Shown here piece after piece: positions 26,701 to 36,434 of a DNA stretch of 64,000 bases; the first letter of the stretch is position 1; every line of letters starts with the position of its first letter. The notes below the pieces were generated by a model. That model saw nothing but the letters and a program-made list of their open reading frames with translations, searched no databases and was not told the origin of the DNA. The stretch comes from Palaemon carinicauda. Its lineage: Eukaryota > Arthropoda > Malacostraca > Decapoda > Palaemonidae. The position numbers and the translations under genes are program-made. The DNA lies in NCBI RefSeq assembly GCF_036898095.1, contig NC_090765.1, positions 34,624,776 through 34,688,775 of the forward strand, written 5' to 3'.

Positions 26701-28655
26701 GGCTATTAATTTCAAGCATTGTCACTCGATTAGGTTTTTTTTTTTTTTGTATGTTCCCTGAGATTTATCATAGTTTTGATTATCGATTGTATTCGGATCT
26801 TCCCGGACATGGTCCAGTATTGAACGTACAGTATTACCGAGTATGCCATTGATTTTAAATTTACCCTTCTCGGTCATATGGAATACCTCTGGTAGTTTAA
26901 CGTAGAACAGTTTGAAAAGTCTTTTCAGTTTATGAAAGACTTCTAATGTACATGCCTTGTTGGTGTATCTTAATGTTCTTTTATTACTGGGTTACTTTCT
27001 GTTGGAATCCTTTCTTGTATAGCATTCTGCTTTCCCAGTATGGGTTGTATTTTGGCAAGGGATTAGAATATTATAAAAGTAGTTGGTTTTTTTTTCAGTA
27101 AATTAGTTATGGTTTACCTTAATGTTTAAATGGTAGGAAAAATGAGATTCTATTACCAAATGTCTTATTTTACAGTTGCTCCGACAAAGGGTCCCCGTAC
27201 TAATGAAGGCCGTGTCAAGTTTTCCGACCGGGAAGAGCGTAACAACAGACGAAATCGAACTGAGGGCGAATTCAGGGATGCACCACCCCCCAGGTAATGA
27301 ATTGTCATATTTAAACTATTGTACCAAACGACTTAATGTTAAAAGTTTGTGATTTATCCTTGTTTGTTTGTTTTATTTACTATTTGGACATTTACAGGTT
27401 TGAAGGGGAGGGACGAGGAGCTTTAACTCGTGGACGAGGACGTGGTATGGGCCGTGGACGTGGTAGAGGTCGTGGAGGAATTGGAGGACCAGATGGACGT
27501 GGAAAGCGAGAGTATGACAGGCAGAGTGGAATGGCTACGACTGGTGTTAAATCTGTTGACAAACGTGAAGGCTCTGGCTCTTTTAACTGGGGTTCAGACA
27601 AAGACCAGATTGATGAGCAATTGAATGCAGCTCCAGCAACAAATTCAGACCATGACACATCTGCTGAGAATGTTGAGAAGGTAATGTGCTAGAACAGCCC
27701 ACTGTTCTTAATTTCCCTGTAAATTTTAAAGTCATGTTGTTAGTTTAAATATCTTCCTTTCCAATTTCAGGATATTGAGTAAACCATTTTGAGAGTTTTC
27801 AATTAGTGGCTAACTTGTGGAAAACAAATTTCAGCAGATAAAATGTAATAGTTAAGGCTAACCTCGTATGCACAACAAAAAACATGCGTGTAGTACTGTA
27901 TCCATTATTAGTCACATTATTTCATAACTACATATCAAATTGCATTGTGTAAAATCTTTAGTCACTAGGTTATGTTAAGATCTAATTATCATTGACAGAA
28001 TATTAGTATTGATTGTAAACTTTTTTTTTTTAACATTCCTTCACATTATGAGTCGCAGGAATCTTAATGGGTATTGTCCTAATTTCAGCCCCCTGAAGAA
28101 CCTGGAACTGTTGAAGAGGAGCCTCCCAAAGAAGATGAAAATGCCAAAGAGATGACTTTGGATGAATGGAAAGCTATGCAAGGAAACCGAAACAAGCCAC
28201 AGTTCAACATCCGCCGACCTGGTGAAGGAGAAAATCAAGCACAATGGAAGAAGACTTACATTCTCAAGAAGAAATTGGAAGAGGAATCTGATGAGGAGGA
28301 GGAAGAAGAAGAGGAAGACGAGGAAATTCCTCAGAATCGCAGAAAGGTAATTCTTGACATAGATTTCCAATTCTCTGATTCGCCTGCTCGTGGACGCGGA
28401 AGAGGCCGTGGACGTGGTGGACCAGGTCGCGGACGTGGTGGAATGGATCGAGGAGGTAGAGGTGGTGGTGGCGGAGGAGGAGGTGGTGGGGATCGTGACA
28501 GGGATCGTGAACGTGTAGGTGGTGGTGGCGGCGGGGGTGGAAGAGGAGGTGGTGAACGACGCGGAGGGCCCGGTGGTCCACGAGGTGGACGTGGCGCAAG
28601 TCGCCAGGAAGCCCCTAAAATGGATGATGAGCGGGATTTCCCCTCTTTGGGGTAA
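14512..28655 (+). CDS. SERBP1: SERBP1/HABP4-family RNA- and ribosome-binding protein (Vig-like), 4 coding exons
   Basis: Joining 14512-14764, 27176-27293, 27398-27680 and 28089-28655 gives one frame of 406 aa with GT-AG introns (phases 1, 2, 0). Order of parts: N-terminal [18 protein letters not shown] block, shared in style with SERBP1 and Vig; Lys/Pro-rich linker; RGG box in exon 3 ([16 protein letters not shown]); the EYDRQSG and FNWGS blocks (res about 162 and 186); [12 protein letters not shown] (238-249), the signature of the HABP4_PAI-RBP1 family; [13 protein letters not shown]; a Glu/Asp run; and a long C-terminal RGG/Gly region ending DERDFPSLG. Family members bind RNA and sit on idle 80S ribosomes with eEF2; fly Vig was found with RISC. 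The ATG at 14512 is chosen from its context (GAACATGG) and the conserved N-terminus. Intron 1 is 12.4 kb and full of repeats. Confidence 0.93.
14765..16290 (+). other. SERBP1 intron 1, 5' part
   Basis: Non-coding. The only recognisable item is a decayed family A/LINE tail at 15645-15860. The first ~250 bases are comparatively GC-rich (ACGGCTCGTACCGTCGGGAG) and may be part of the promoter region. Confidence 0.6.
15645..15860 (-). repeat. Family A repeat, decayed
   Basis: Reverse copy: TTAAGCTACATCTCTTGTTG, AAGCAGGCTGCGATAAGCCC, then after an internal loss ATCATGGTACAGAGGCTATG and CACTATCC, the same block order as 32027-32600. Confidence 0.6.
16291..16484 (+). repeat. Family B short repeat, copy 1, with target-site duplication
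   Basis: A ~195-bp unit starting near GTGTAGGTATGATAGCTACC and ending CTGATATACAAAGGCTCC. It is flanked by CCTTTTCGA on both sides (16282-16290 and 16485-16493), a clean 9-bp target-site duplication. Four further copies are in the window. No coding capacity, no terminal inverted repeats seen. Confidence 0.75.
16625..17500 (-). mobile_element. Decayed jockey-like LINE 3' part, interrupted by family B
   Basis: The reverse strand of 17100-17500 matches the 3' RT region of the copy at 20640-21675 in block order (TCATTCTCAAAGTTTCAATT-type block, TTCAACAGCTGATTCTCATC, AATTTGTTGGACAGGA). The 3' tail at 16625-16795 carries the family A end. A family B copy (16809-16993) separates tail and body. Confidence 0.65.
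16809..16993 (+). repeat. Family B short repeat, copy 2, nested in a LINE
   Basis: Same unit as 16291-16484, with CTTGTAGG-type and TGAGGACTGACCGCTGATAT blocks, ending ATACAAAGGCTCC. TAAG occurs at both edges and may be the target duplication. The flanks read as the two halves of the LINE. Confidence 0.65.
17627..17911. repeat. Direct duplication, ~160-bp period
   Basis: AATGACAAAACTAA at 17627 recurs at 17787, followed in both by the same ~95 bp (CATTCGCTGTCCTTTGTAAA, TTATGCCTCCCATAATA...). CAGTTCCACATGTAATCTGT-like text near 17750 recurs at 17881. The second copy lacks an internal piece. Confidence 0.8.
17912..19336 (+). other. SERBP1 intron 1, middle part
   Basis: No recognisable feature. 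Short open frames on both strands lack any family resemblance. Confidence 0.5.
19337..19544 (-). repeat. Family B short repeat, copy 3
   Basis: Reverse orientation: starts with the complement of the unit end (ATTGTATATCAGCGGCCAGT) and finishes ATCATACATACACCCC. AATG words flank both edges, possibly a short target duplication. Confidence 0.65.
20180..20410 (+). repeat. Diverged tandem pair, ~135-bp period
   Basis: CACCATGTTAGGTTTGATGT (about 20194) and CACCATGTTAGGGTTGCTGT (about 20322) each lead to a TGTCTGCCATCT block and an AATCCAATCTT block in the same order. The open frame across the first copy is probably incidental. Confidence 0.55.
20640..21675 (+). mobile_element. Decayed jockey-like LINE (RT remnant) with family A-like 3' tail
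   Basis: Conceptual fragments in shifting frames resemble a non-[23 protein letters not shown] (motif A), [20 protein letters not shown] (motif B), then after the lost YADD a [17 protein letters not shown] thumb block near 21195. Many stops and shifts. The 3' end (21570-21670) carries the same CTAGGGTTGTAGCTTA tail seen on the SINE-like family A copies. Confidence 0.7.
21921..22092 (+). repeat. DIRS copy 1 left inverted terminal repeat
   Basis: Begins TTTTTAAATATTTAACTTAG and ends near CCAATTTTTCTCA. Its inner ~150 bp is the inverted counterpart of 25296-25440. Confidence 0.85.
22100..22640 (+). pseudogene. DIRS copy 1 Gag tail fused to RT remnant
   Basis: A short Gag-like stretch ([20 protein letters not shown]) ends in a stop. 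The next frame runs from a Gag-like sequence straight into [14 protein letters not shown], then the catalytic block [12 protein letters not shown] and [10 protein letters not shown] (thumb). RT fingers and motif A are missing, so the deletion joins Gag to RT motif B near 22325-22335. The frame closes at 22640. Confidence 0.75.
22641..23090 (+). pseudogene. DIRS copy 1 RNase H N-terminal part, shifted
   Basis: Broken frames carry the connection region ([13 protein letters not shown]) and the first RNase H motif [14 protein letters not shown] near 22941, then [10 protein letters not shown] near 23032, including stops. The remaining RNase H continues in the next frame. Confidence 0.7.
23091..24770 (+). 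CDS. DIRS copy 1 RNase H C-terminus fused to intact tyrosine recombinase
   Basis: A 559-codon frame. Residues 1-120 are RNase H ([17 protein letters not shown], then [12 protein letters not shown] with the last catalytic Asp). Near 23434 the copy is 2 nt shorter than its sisters, which moves the reading into the recombinase frame, so both domains are joined. The recombinase (from about residue 170, M at 23598) has the catalytic set Arg365 (SAKRVSEL), His490-x-x-Arg493 (THKVRA) and Tyr526 (ASFYLKDV), with no stop. Its natural product would be about 390 aa. DIRS recombinases insert a circular DNA intermediate without an integrase. This is the only unbroken recombinase frame in the window. Confidence 0.8.
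   Translation: MVEVNSDNTTALAYISKQGGTHSFTLLEIARDLLLWSRNRGISLLTRFIQGDLNVLADCLSRRGQVIPTEWTLHKDVGKSLWATWGQPTIDLFASSLTKRLPIYCSPVLDTEAIHRRVSTGLVSSGLVCIPIIQDSQQGTAEVRLSRRDKVDVGCYPLARERVVHRGTSMAGRLSKKSSSKGRSVTSAPRKECPSKPPRSSSDFLQTIERHSRARGFSKEAASAIARARRASTIRVYQSKWEVFRDWCKSASVSSSSTSVAQIADFLLHLRKVRSLSAPMIKGYRSMLASVFRHRGLDLSNNKDLQDLLKSFETSKERRLATPGWNLDVVLRFLMSDRFEPLHSASLKDLTLKTLFLVCLASAKRVSELHAFSKNIGFSTEKATCSLQLGFLAKNELPSRPWPKSFDIPCLSEIVGNELERVLCPVRALKFYLARTKSLRGKSEALWCSVKKPSLPMSKNALSYFIRFLIREAHSHLNEKDRCLLKVKTHKVRAIATSVAFKQNKSLQSIMDATFWRSKSVLASFYLKDVQTLYEDCYTLGPFVAASAVVGEGSTTTLP
24771..25165 (+). other. DIRS copy 1 3' non-coding region
   Basis: Shared with 47522-47927 and 55970-56375. Includes GGTTGTACGGAAGGCTAAGA followed by AGCC, where GGCTAAGAAGCC can fold, and TTGATTTGGCGGGTGGTCAA. 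Confidence 0.7.
25166..25262 (+). repeat. DIRS copy 1 internal complementary region
   Basis: The first half (CAGCTATTATATATTCACCG...) is the reverse complement of the left outer end; the second half (...AATATACTTACCCGGTGAAT) is the reverse complement of the right outer end. The halves meet at AAAAA. This is the hallmark used to close the DIRS circle. Confidence 0.88.
25296..25501 (+). repeat. DIRS copy 1 right inverted terminal repeat
   Basis: Inverted match of the left repeat, followed by its own outer end GGGCAAGTATATTCAAAAAT ... ATATCATTTTT. Confidence 0.85.
25502..27175 (+). other. SERBP1 intron 1, 3' part
   Basis: Non-coding, with a faint family A tail at 26983-27065. Nothing else recognised. 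Confidence 0.6.
26983..27065 (+). repeat. Family A 3'-end fragment, diverged
   Basis: CTGGGTTACTTTCTGTTGGA, CTTGTATAGCATTCTGCTTT and AGTATGGGTTGTATTTTGGC keep the family A tail order. Confidence 0.5.
27176..27293 (+). CDS. SERBP1: SERBP1 coding exon 2
   Basis: A 118-nt exon, acceptor TTATTTTACAG|TTGCTCC, donor CCCCAG|GTAATG. Encodes [19 protein letters not shown] and an Arg/Asn-rich stretch ahead of the RGG box. Confidence 0.88.
27398..27680 (+). CDS. SERBP1: SERBP1 coding exon 3
   Basis: A 283-nt exon, acceptor ATTTACAG|GTTTGAAG, donor GAGAAG|GTAATG. Encodes the first RGG box and the EYDRQSG...SFNWGS family blocks. Confidence 0.92.
27773..27784 (+). CDS. SERBP1: Possible alternative last exon of SERBP1
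   Basis: In intron 3 a good acceptor (CCAATTTCAG) precedes GATATTGAGTAA, which in phase 0 after exon 3 would add Asp-Ile-Glu and stop. The product would keep the first RGG box and lose the signature domain and C-terminal RGG region. It could equally be a cryptic site. Confidence 0.25.
28089..28655 (+). CDS. SERBP1: SERBP1 coding exon 4
   Basis: Acceptor CTAATTTCAG|CCCCCTG, phase 0, stop TAA at 28653. Encodes [21 protein letters not shown], the acidic run and the C-terminal RGG-rich region. Open frames on the opposite strand here are by-products of the GGN repeats. Confidence 0.92.
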   Translation, partial: PPEEPGTVEEEPPKEDENAKEMTLDEWKAMQGNRNKPQFNIRRPGEGENQAQWKKTYILKKKLEEESDEEEEEEEEDEEIPQNRRKVILDIDFQFSDSPARGRGRGRGRGGPGRGRGGMDRGGRGGGGGGGGGGDRDRDRERVGGGGGGGGRGGGERRGGPGGPRGGRGASRQEAPKMDDERDFPSLG

Positions 28656-29260
28656 AACCAGGTGTTGCCTGCTAGTGCTCACTCTTGTGTAAACCTATTC
28701 TAATTAGGTTTGCCCTTACTAGTTTGGTAGCACTAGAAAACTGGATCCTACAAACCCGAGTTCGTATGGTTAGGGATCCCTGTGCGTAAGAGTTCTCCGT
28801 TGTTCCATTTCATGCATCATTCTATAAGGCAAATTTTCCCTGTTGCCGGGAAAGTCATAATGACTAGATCTCTTCATGAACTTTTTATTATTATTATATT
28901 GACGTCGATGCAAGATTTGACCCATGTCAATTCTTGTCGTGGAAGCTGGTAAAGTTTTCGAATACCTTACTGCTGTTGGAAGTTGTCGTGAGTTTTGTGC
29001 TCAAAAGATAATTCCCATGATACAGAATATCTTATATAAAATTCTCCAAAAAAGCTTATGTTGTAAATATCGATCAATTCTGTCACGGTGGTTGACGGGG
29101 TAGTGATGGTTATTAATTATGTACATATGTCAGGCTCGTATTATATTGTCTTTGGTTTTTGTGTTGTACTATGGCTGTCACTACCCTGGCGGAGGCTTGC
29201 CATGCTTTTTGTACTTGATAACTAATATAAAAAAAATAGACCAATAAACAACAGAAATTC
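28656..29260 (+). other. SERBP1: Probable SERBP1 3' UTR
   Basis: Follows the stop codon without an obvious intron. AATAAA at 29243-29248 is a plausible poly(A) signal. The true end could lie further right. Confidence 0.5.
29243..29248 (+). terminator. SERBP1: Possible poly(A) signal of SERBP1
   Basis: AATAAA about 590 bp after the stop, within CCAATAAACAACAG. Confidence 0.4.
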
Positions 29261-32026
29261 TCAAGTTTTGTTTAATTAAACTTGAAAACTTAAGGAAGCA
29301 CTGATATCCTCCAAGAGGTAATTATTGGCTGTAATGATTTGAACATTTAAAAAAGTTCCTGATTAGAAGAAAAAAAATTTATCTTGGACAGTGCTGTACT
29401 AGGTTGTAATGAAGATTTATATGTACTGCAATTAGTGCTGATCTTCTCCAATAATTTAATACCATAGTACAAAACTGGAATGTGTGATAGTTTTTATCAG
29501 GGTATGGTAAAGTAAACTATTTAAGGACTTTCAGTGTTATTCAGTAATCAAGCAAACTACCAATGACATCTGTAAATAATTGGTACTGTTAAAAGATCAT
29601 TGTCCTTTTTGTGAATTGTAAATAAGTTTATCATATAGGAAAGCATTGGGTAAGTCGTTTAATATGCACTTTTCTAAAGTTTAATCTGTAAATATAGAGA
29701 AATCTTATTTCCGTCCACTGAACATCTGTTTGTACAGAACCTTTTGTTTTCTTTTAAACTCTTGCTCAGTTTCAGAATTGGTTAATTTGGTTTGTTGGAC
29801 ATAAGTTTTATTGTGATGTATTTCAGCTGCAGAAAACTTACCCCATGCTAGCCATTTTATTTATCCTGTTTTTCATACAATGAATTGTAAGCAAAAATCA
29901 AATTGCAATTTTCGTTTCATTGATACTTGGCAACATTGAAATAAAACCATGAAGATATCTTGTGCTTTTAACATGAGAATAGACCATATTTGCTTTTGAA
30001 TGCTCATGATTATGAAAATGCCTTAATCATTAAGGAAGACAGAAAAATAGGTGTTTTACCATTTGATTTATACCAAACTATTCATTCAACTTGGGTCTGT
30101 GAAGGGTGGTTTACATCATGGGTCTGAAGACTTTAATCTTTCAAACACAGTTGGAAGTAAAAGGAATTTCTTATCAATTTTAAAACTCTTTCAAGTACAA
30201 TTTTTATTTTAGATGCTGCTCAAAGGTAATTAGTATTGAATTTTGACCATGGTTAATAGAATCTTGAAGATAATCTACAATAACTAATTGCCTTGAGTTG
30301 GGAAGCAGTTGAAAAGTAATTTGGTAAATACAATATTGGTATCTTGACTCCTTTTTCTATGTTTTAGTTGATTGTATAAATGGAAAATTGTCATAAAACT
30401 GAATTTGGCAGCCAAGTGGTGCTGCACATACGTTGAAATATAATAGATTATTCTTTACCCTAATGTACCAGCAGTGTTCCTAGTTGATATGGTATATTTT
30501 CCTGCTTACCGTTCAAGGTTCAGGTAAAGTATTTGAATTTGTATAGTACAAATGTCCACTAAGGTTATGATTTCAGGGAAGTAATCCCAGTAGAACTAAT
30601 GTTTTGAGTAGAAAAAATGCTCTGCAGAACTGCAGGAACTGATGGTAGTACCTGGACAAAAAATCTTGAACCCTTCAAGTTCATGAAACACTGAAAATGA
30701 AAAGCCTGGGGCCCAAGCATTATCTTTAATGCAGAAAATTGGGAAATTGCAATTTCAAAGTTAGTAAAAATTTGGGATTTAACAAATATTACTTCAAAAC
30801 CAATCAAGTTGCAATTGGATGAACTTTTCCTACAAGGATAATAACCTTTTGTCATATTTATTGATTCTAATGGAAACTTGAAAAGGCAACGGAAGCTATT
30901 GAATGAGATCATAAGAGAAATATTAATGATATGTAATGGAGTACCCTCAACTCCATGGAGGAGAGTAACTTTTGTGATTGTTTTTGTCTACAGTTTTAAT
31001 ACCTTTTATTGTTAAATGATTGGTGGTCCTTGGTTTGGAGGTTTTTTATTTTTTCTAAAGCTACCAAGTTATTTTGTTCAACCTTTAAAAGATTATTTTA
31101 TTGGTAAACCCTTCCAAGTCTTTTCTTGACAGTGTGGTTTCTTGTTTTTCAGTGTCCTTGGGGGTACTAAATCTACATTACTTTACTTTAGATGCCTTTG
31201 TGCTCTAAATGGTGTTGCATACTCCATTGCTGGATTAACTAGAACTTCCACATTTATAGGGCAGGATCTCTAGAACATTAGTTGATCATGATGTTGCAAC
31301 TGTTTGATCACCTGCATGGCTTCTGAAAGGGTTAGGTGTCAACATAATCTGTTGTTGCCACGAGGCTGAGTTTGAGGAAATCCGGTACTCTATCCATCCA
31401 ATTTTTTTTCTTTTACCTAACATTTCTAGTGTTCAACTCTTGTCCAGCTTGTTGACGGTGGCATTCTATTTTAGGCTTTATAGTGAACATAGAGTATTTT
31501 ATCATATCCCTCTTTTGGACCCTAGCGGCATTCAAGCTTTATTCTCTCGGTTAGACCTCCATTCCTACTTTAATTCCATCCTGCTCACCAACCCCCTAAA
31601 TTTACTTAAAACTGCAACTGTTTGATTTTCCCACCGTTGCTAGATTACTTCCCAGTCCACATTGCTGGGCCTTAGCATAATTCCAACCTTTAATCATCAT
31701 TTCATAATACTGTGGTGACATTACATGGTTACGGTGGCTTTTCAAGAGTTTGCTTCAGTCCTGTGATTAATAATAACACAGCCATTCTGTTTTGTAGCAG
31801 CCTATTACTTGTAGCCAATTAATACCAGCAATTTATCATGACTTGTGAAAGGTAAACTGCTGGCTTTCCTGCTTGGTAATGCTCAAGCACCACTTAGTTC
31901 CATGCTTGCACTCATTACTCTTGGCATGGGTTCTAAACTTAAGCTCTCCTTTGTTCATTAATTGCGGGGTTGGCACCCACACTATTCATGATAAATCTGA
32001 CATCCTTTTTGGTCGTGTTGGTTAAT
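29261..32026. other. Intergenic or extended 3' UTR, no feature seen
   Basis: AT-rich unique-looking sequence. I see no coding frame with family resemblance. Confidence 0.5.
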
Positions 32027-32600
32027 AATATTACTACTTGCTAAACTTTTAACGACCCTAGTTGGAAAAGCAGGATGCTATACGGCCAGGGGCGCCAACA
32101 GGGAATATAGCCCAATGAGGAAAGAAAACGGAAAAATGAAATATTTTATGAATATTAAAATAAATATCGTATATATAAACTAACAAGGACAAAACAAGAG
32201 GAACAAAAATAAGACTTGTACCCTCAAGCAAGAGAACTCTAACTCAAGACTGGAAGACCATGGTATAGAGGCTATGGCACTATCCAAGACTAGAGAACAA
32301 TGGTTTTGATTTTGGAATGTCTTGGAAGAGCTGCTTACCAAAGCTAAAGTCTATTCTACCCTTACCAAGAGGTGAGTAGCCATTGAACAACTACAAAGCA
32401 GTAGTTAACCCCTTGAGAGAAGAATTGTTGATATCTCAGTGTAGTCAGGTGGAATTTTTTCTTTTTGTGTGTGTTTGTAGGCAAAAGGAAAATAAACAAA
32501 CGAGAGAGAAGGAGCCAATGTAGTATTTTCTGGCCAGTCAAAAGACCCCGTAACACACTAGCGGTAGTATCTCAACGGATGGCCTGGGCAAGCTACTACC
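32027..32600 (-). repeat. Family A repeat, near full length
   Basis: The longest copy. On the minus strand it runs from GGCCATCCGTTGAGATACTA through TGACTGGCCAG, AGGGGTTAACTACTGCTTTG, TACCATGGTCTTCCAGTCTT and GCTTGAGGGTAC to the tail CCAACTAGGGTCGTT and an AT-rich end. It shows that the two copies at the left window edge are 5'-truncated. Confidence 0.75.
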
Positions 32601-32662
32601 TACAGGCATTCCTTTGCAGTGGCATTTCAACCCCAGCTGTTCTATTTAATCTACTACGAGCA

Positions 32663-32776
32663 TGGACATTGCTAGTTAATATGGGTTCTCATTAAAAGTC
32701 TGGACATTGCTAGATAATATGGATTCTCATTAAAAATCTGGACATTGCTAGATAATATGGGTTCTCATTAAAAGTT
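32663..32776. repeat. 38-bp tandem repeat, 3 copies
   Basis: Units start TGGACATTGCTAG at 32663, 32701 and 32739 and end TTCTCATTAAAA(G/A)T, with 1-2 changes each. Confidence 0.9.
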
Positions 32777-34299
32777 TGAGTCAACGTTTGCCTATATTAA
32801 AAAGGAATAAAACTTATCCTTACATTTTGGGTCAACTTGTTGCAGGAGTTGAAAATACCATCCTTGTCTTAGTATGTATTATGGTATTTACAAGGGATGA
32901 GGTACAGTATTATGATTTGGTTAGGCCTGACCACGAATGTTGCCAGACATGGTATGAATGTGTAGGAAATAGGCCTACCTATACAGGAGGATGTTAAGTG
33001 CTGTACGGGAATTATGATGCTTGATATATAGTGCTCTTTAGCATAATTTGTGAATATTATGTAGTGCTAGAGCTACAAAACTACTAGACCCCATTGTGGG
33101 TGCAAAATCCTATGAAGGCAAGACTCTTCAATAACACATATGGGCTAGACAATGATCAAGTGTAAGGTAAAGCAAAGCACAATATATGACCCAAATTAAT
33201 GTTCATTAACCACAAGGTGACAAATAAAAGCCTAATACTTAGTTATGGAAACATTAAAAACCACATTCAGTACCATGGTAAACCACCCCCCCAAAAGTAG
33301 AATGTTTATAATGAGAAGAAAATAAGAAGATACATATAAATAAGACAATTATTATATGAAGAAATTAGAACAGTAACAGTAATCATGTTTTTGGTAATGG
33401 TATTAGTAAACTATGGAATGTCTAATATAATGACTTCTTAACTTTTATGGTTTTAATTGAATTCTCTTATTTTTCATATATAATAAATGCTATCGGCGTC
33501 AATGACCTTAGATGTCAGGATGCCAGAAAACTTTCAATCAATCAATAATAGAGTACAAAAATAAGGTAAGGATGTGGGATATGACCCTGAAAATCAAAAT
33601 GAATGTATATGAAACTATCCTGGCCAATGAAGAGAGATGTGTAAGAATAAAAGAGAAATAACTGGAAGGTTTACAATGTAATCTATTGAATGCTGGAACA
33701 GCCCTTGTCAACACATTTGGAACTGATAGCTTAAAGGAATATGAGCAGTAGAAAATAGGGGGAAAAAAGGTATTCCCCACATAGTTAAAGTACTCAAGAA
33801 AAAAATGTAGATCAAATAAGAAAACTTCATTAGAGATGGTGGTGTGTGGGTGGGAGATAGGAATATGTTAAAAGGAAAGAAGTGCGAAATAATGCTGGAA
33901 GTGAAAACTTATACAAGAAAAGGTAAGTGAGGAAATTGATTTACCATAGAAGGGGGATATGACACAGCTAAGATTCACTGAAGGTAAGGCCAGAATGTGA
34001 TGAATACAGAGGACTTTATTGCAAGGTAAGCTATTATAGTTGAAGAGTGGGCTCTGCATACTAAATCTGAAATGCAATTTAGAAATATCCAATGTTGGTA
34101 TCGTATGTGGGAAGAAAATATGGGCCACTCATTTACTTGTAAAAGGTTGTGGTGGCCAAATCAAACAACCGGAAGTGGCACATTACATAATAAGGCAATG
34201 GAAATAAGGAAAGTATTAAGGAAGTAATGTCAGGTTAGGTTTTAGCAGGTAATGCAGCCCTATCAATCAGGAGAAAGGATGTGAGACAAGGTGTAAATA
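32777..34299. other. Intergenic, no clear feature
   Basis: Unique-looking AT-rich DNA. The right half may be part of the decayed LINE entered next, since its style (short ORFs, GAAGGT-rich text) is similar. Confidence 0.4.
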
Positions 34300-34630
34300 A
34301 GATATAAGCAGCATCGGGAATGTAGAGGGAGGTAGTAGGAGTGGTGTGATAAAAAAGGCAATCAATCTAAAAGTCATGTTAATGTATGGATCCGAAACTT
34401 GGGTTTTAAGGCATAAGAAGAATGGCAGGTGTAATAAATATGACAAGTATGAAAAGAGTGTCACGACTAAGATGGTTAGAGCATGTGGGGAAGGCTTGGG
34501 AGGAACCTGTTAGGGAGAGAAAGATCTAGAGGGAGGCAAAGAATTTGATGAAGGATATGGAGGGAAGAGGGTGCATTAGAGAGGGCTCATCAGGCAACCG
34601 ACCCTTAATGCAGGGACACCAGGAAAAGAA
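34300..34630 (+). mobile_element. Decayed RTE-like LINE 3' end
   Basis: Fragments in shifting frames: VMLYGSETWVLR, then SMKRVSRLRWLEHVG, EEPVRERK and EAKNLMKDMEGRG. These follow the order seen after the RT in RTE/BovB-type and related LINEs (LYGSETW, R-x-RW-x-GH, RW-x-D). Stops are numerous. The body to the left is too decayed to delimit. Confidence 0.5.
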
Positions 34631-34819
34631 GAAATGCCTTTCCCACGGTTACCAAGAGCTTCGCACTCACTGCTCAGTTCAAGTAACGTGGAAGCAGTGG
34701 ATGCTATTTGTATAGTTAGATAAGTACAAGGGAAGTATTCAGAAGGAAATAGGCAAGTTTGCGTGTGTTCTGTGGATCCTGAAAATCCGTATGACAGGGT
34801 ACCAAGACTGTCTATTGGT

Positions 34820-35221
<402 letters not shown>

Positions 35222-36159
35222 AAAATAATAATGGAACAATTTCAGTTATATATTAGTTCGTGAAATTTTTAAAAAATAATAATGGAACAGTTTTAGTTAT
35301 ATATTAGTTTTTTTTTATCTAGTCCATATGGGCTCATATCCCCATTATTCATGGCATATATGGGTATACGGATATATGTACAGTATTGTATAGATAAGTG
35401 CCATCTTGTACTATTATTGTAAGTCAAATTATAATTTTGTATATTTTGTAATGTACTCTCATGCCCTGAGAGGGGTCGCTAGAGTTAATAAAAACCCTTA
35501 AACCCTTAATCCTCAAATCCTTAGTCAGAATCAGTTCAGATTAACGTTGAGGCTTCGCCTTTGCAATGGCGCCTCTGTGTCTTTTAGTTTTGTGTGTTCC
35601 TTATTTTCACGTTTTTCCCTTTTCATCCCCATTTGATTTCGTACACTTTTCTTATTTTCAATATTTTCTTCACAAAAAAAGGAATGTTCCTACTGTTTGT
35701 GCACTATCTTCTTCGTATGGTTGTTGGACCTATTCAAACTCAACCCGTTTGTTTTCATTTGATAAAATAGAAGAAGAAGAAGAGCGAGCAGAAGACTCAA
35801 AATCAAATAGCTGTTGACATAAAGTGCATTCTGTTTCCTTCGTAGAATGTTATTGTGTGTTCTTCTACCGTATGTGAAATGGTACAGTATTGTAGTTTGT
35901 TGAACAAGTTTCCCAATTTTTTTTTAGATATAGACTAAGTTTAGCTGTAAAACCCACATAACCCAAGTATCGTACTCAGACAACCCTAATCAATCCACTA
36001 AGTATCTTGCGGTAGGTGGAACAGAAAATTCCCGATTAAATCGGGTCTTATTAATAGTTAAGAGGATGAACTGCTGTGTATGTTGACAGTCAGGCCCCAT
36101 AACTTTTTAACCTATATTTTCAACCCTATCTTATAAACATAACAGTCTTAGGTAGTTCG
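35222..36159. other. Intergenic, possible repeat tail near 35440-35510
   Basis: No gene seen. AGTTAATAAAAACCC near 35482 resembles a poly(A)-type end. Confidence 0.4.
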
Positions 36160-36361
36160 CCGGTGTGACGGTCTGAACGACCCCCCGGTCTCAGAATTCT
36201 CCTTTACATTGTATAATGGTTCTTTTCCGCCATTAGCTCGCTTCGCTCGCATGAAAATAAAACATCAACCTCGTATGCACTGGCAAAAGGTAATGTTCGC
36301 GCATGCGCAGATTATCAAGGAGAATTCTGAGACCGGGGGATCGTTCAGACCGTCACACCGG
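36160..36361. mobile_element. MITE with ~45-bp terminal inverted repeats
   Basis: The left end CCGGTGTGACGGTCTGAACG (36160-36204) is matched in inverted form by the right end (36317-36361), with about one difference, around a ~110-bp core without coding capacity. Superfamily is unclear; no clean target duplication is seen. Confidence 0.8.
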
Positions 36362-36434
36362 AACATTAAGTACACGGGTTGTAGATTACGAGGTTTTCTA
36401 TGCACGTAGGAGGTCCTGTCCGTTGTTATACAAA

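Noticed and set aside
27392..27658. Antisense Pro/Arg-rich frame opposite SERBP1 exon 3
   Set aside because: Shadow of the RGG box.
28041..28682. Antisense frames opposite SERBP1 exon 4
   Set aside because: They mirror the GGN/GAN codon repeats of the RGG and acidic regions and have no family resemblance.
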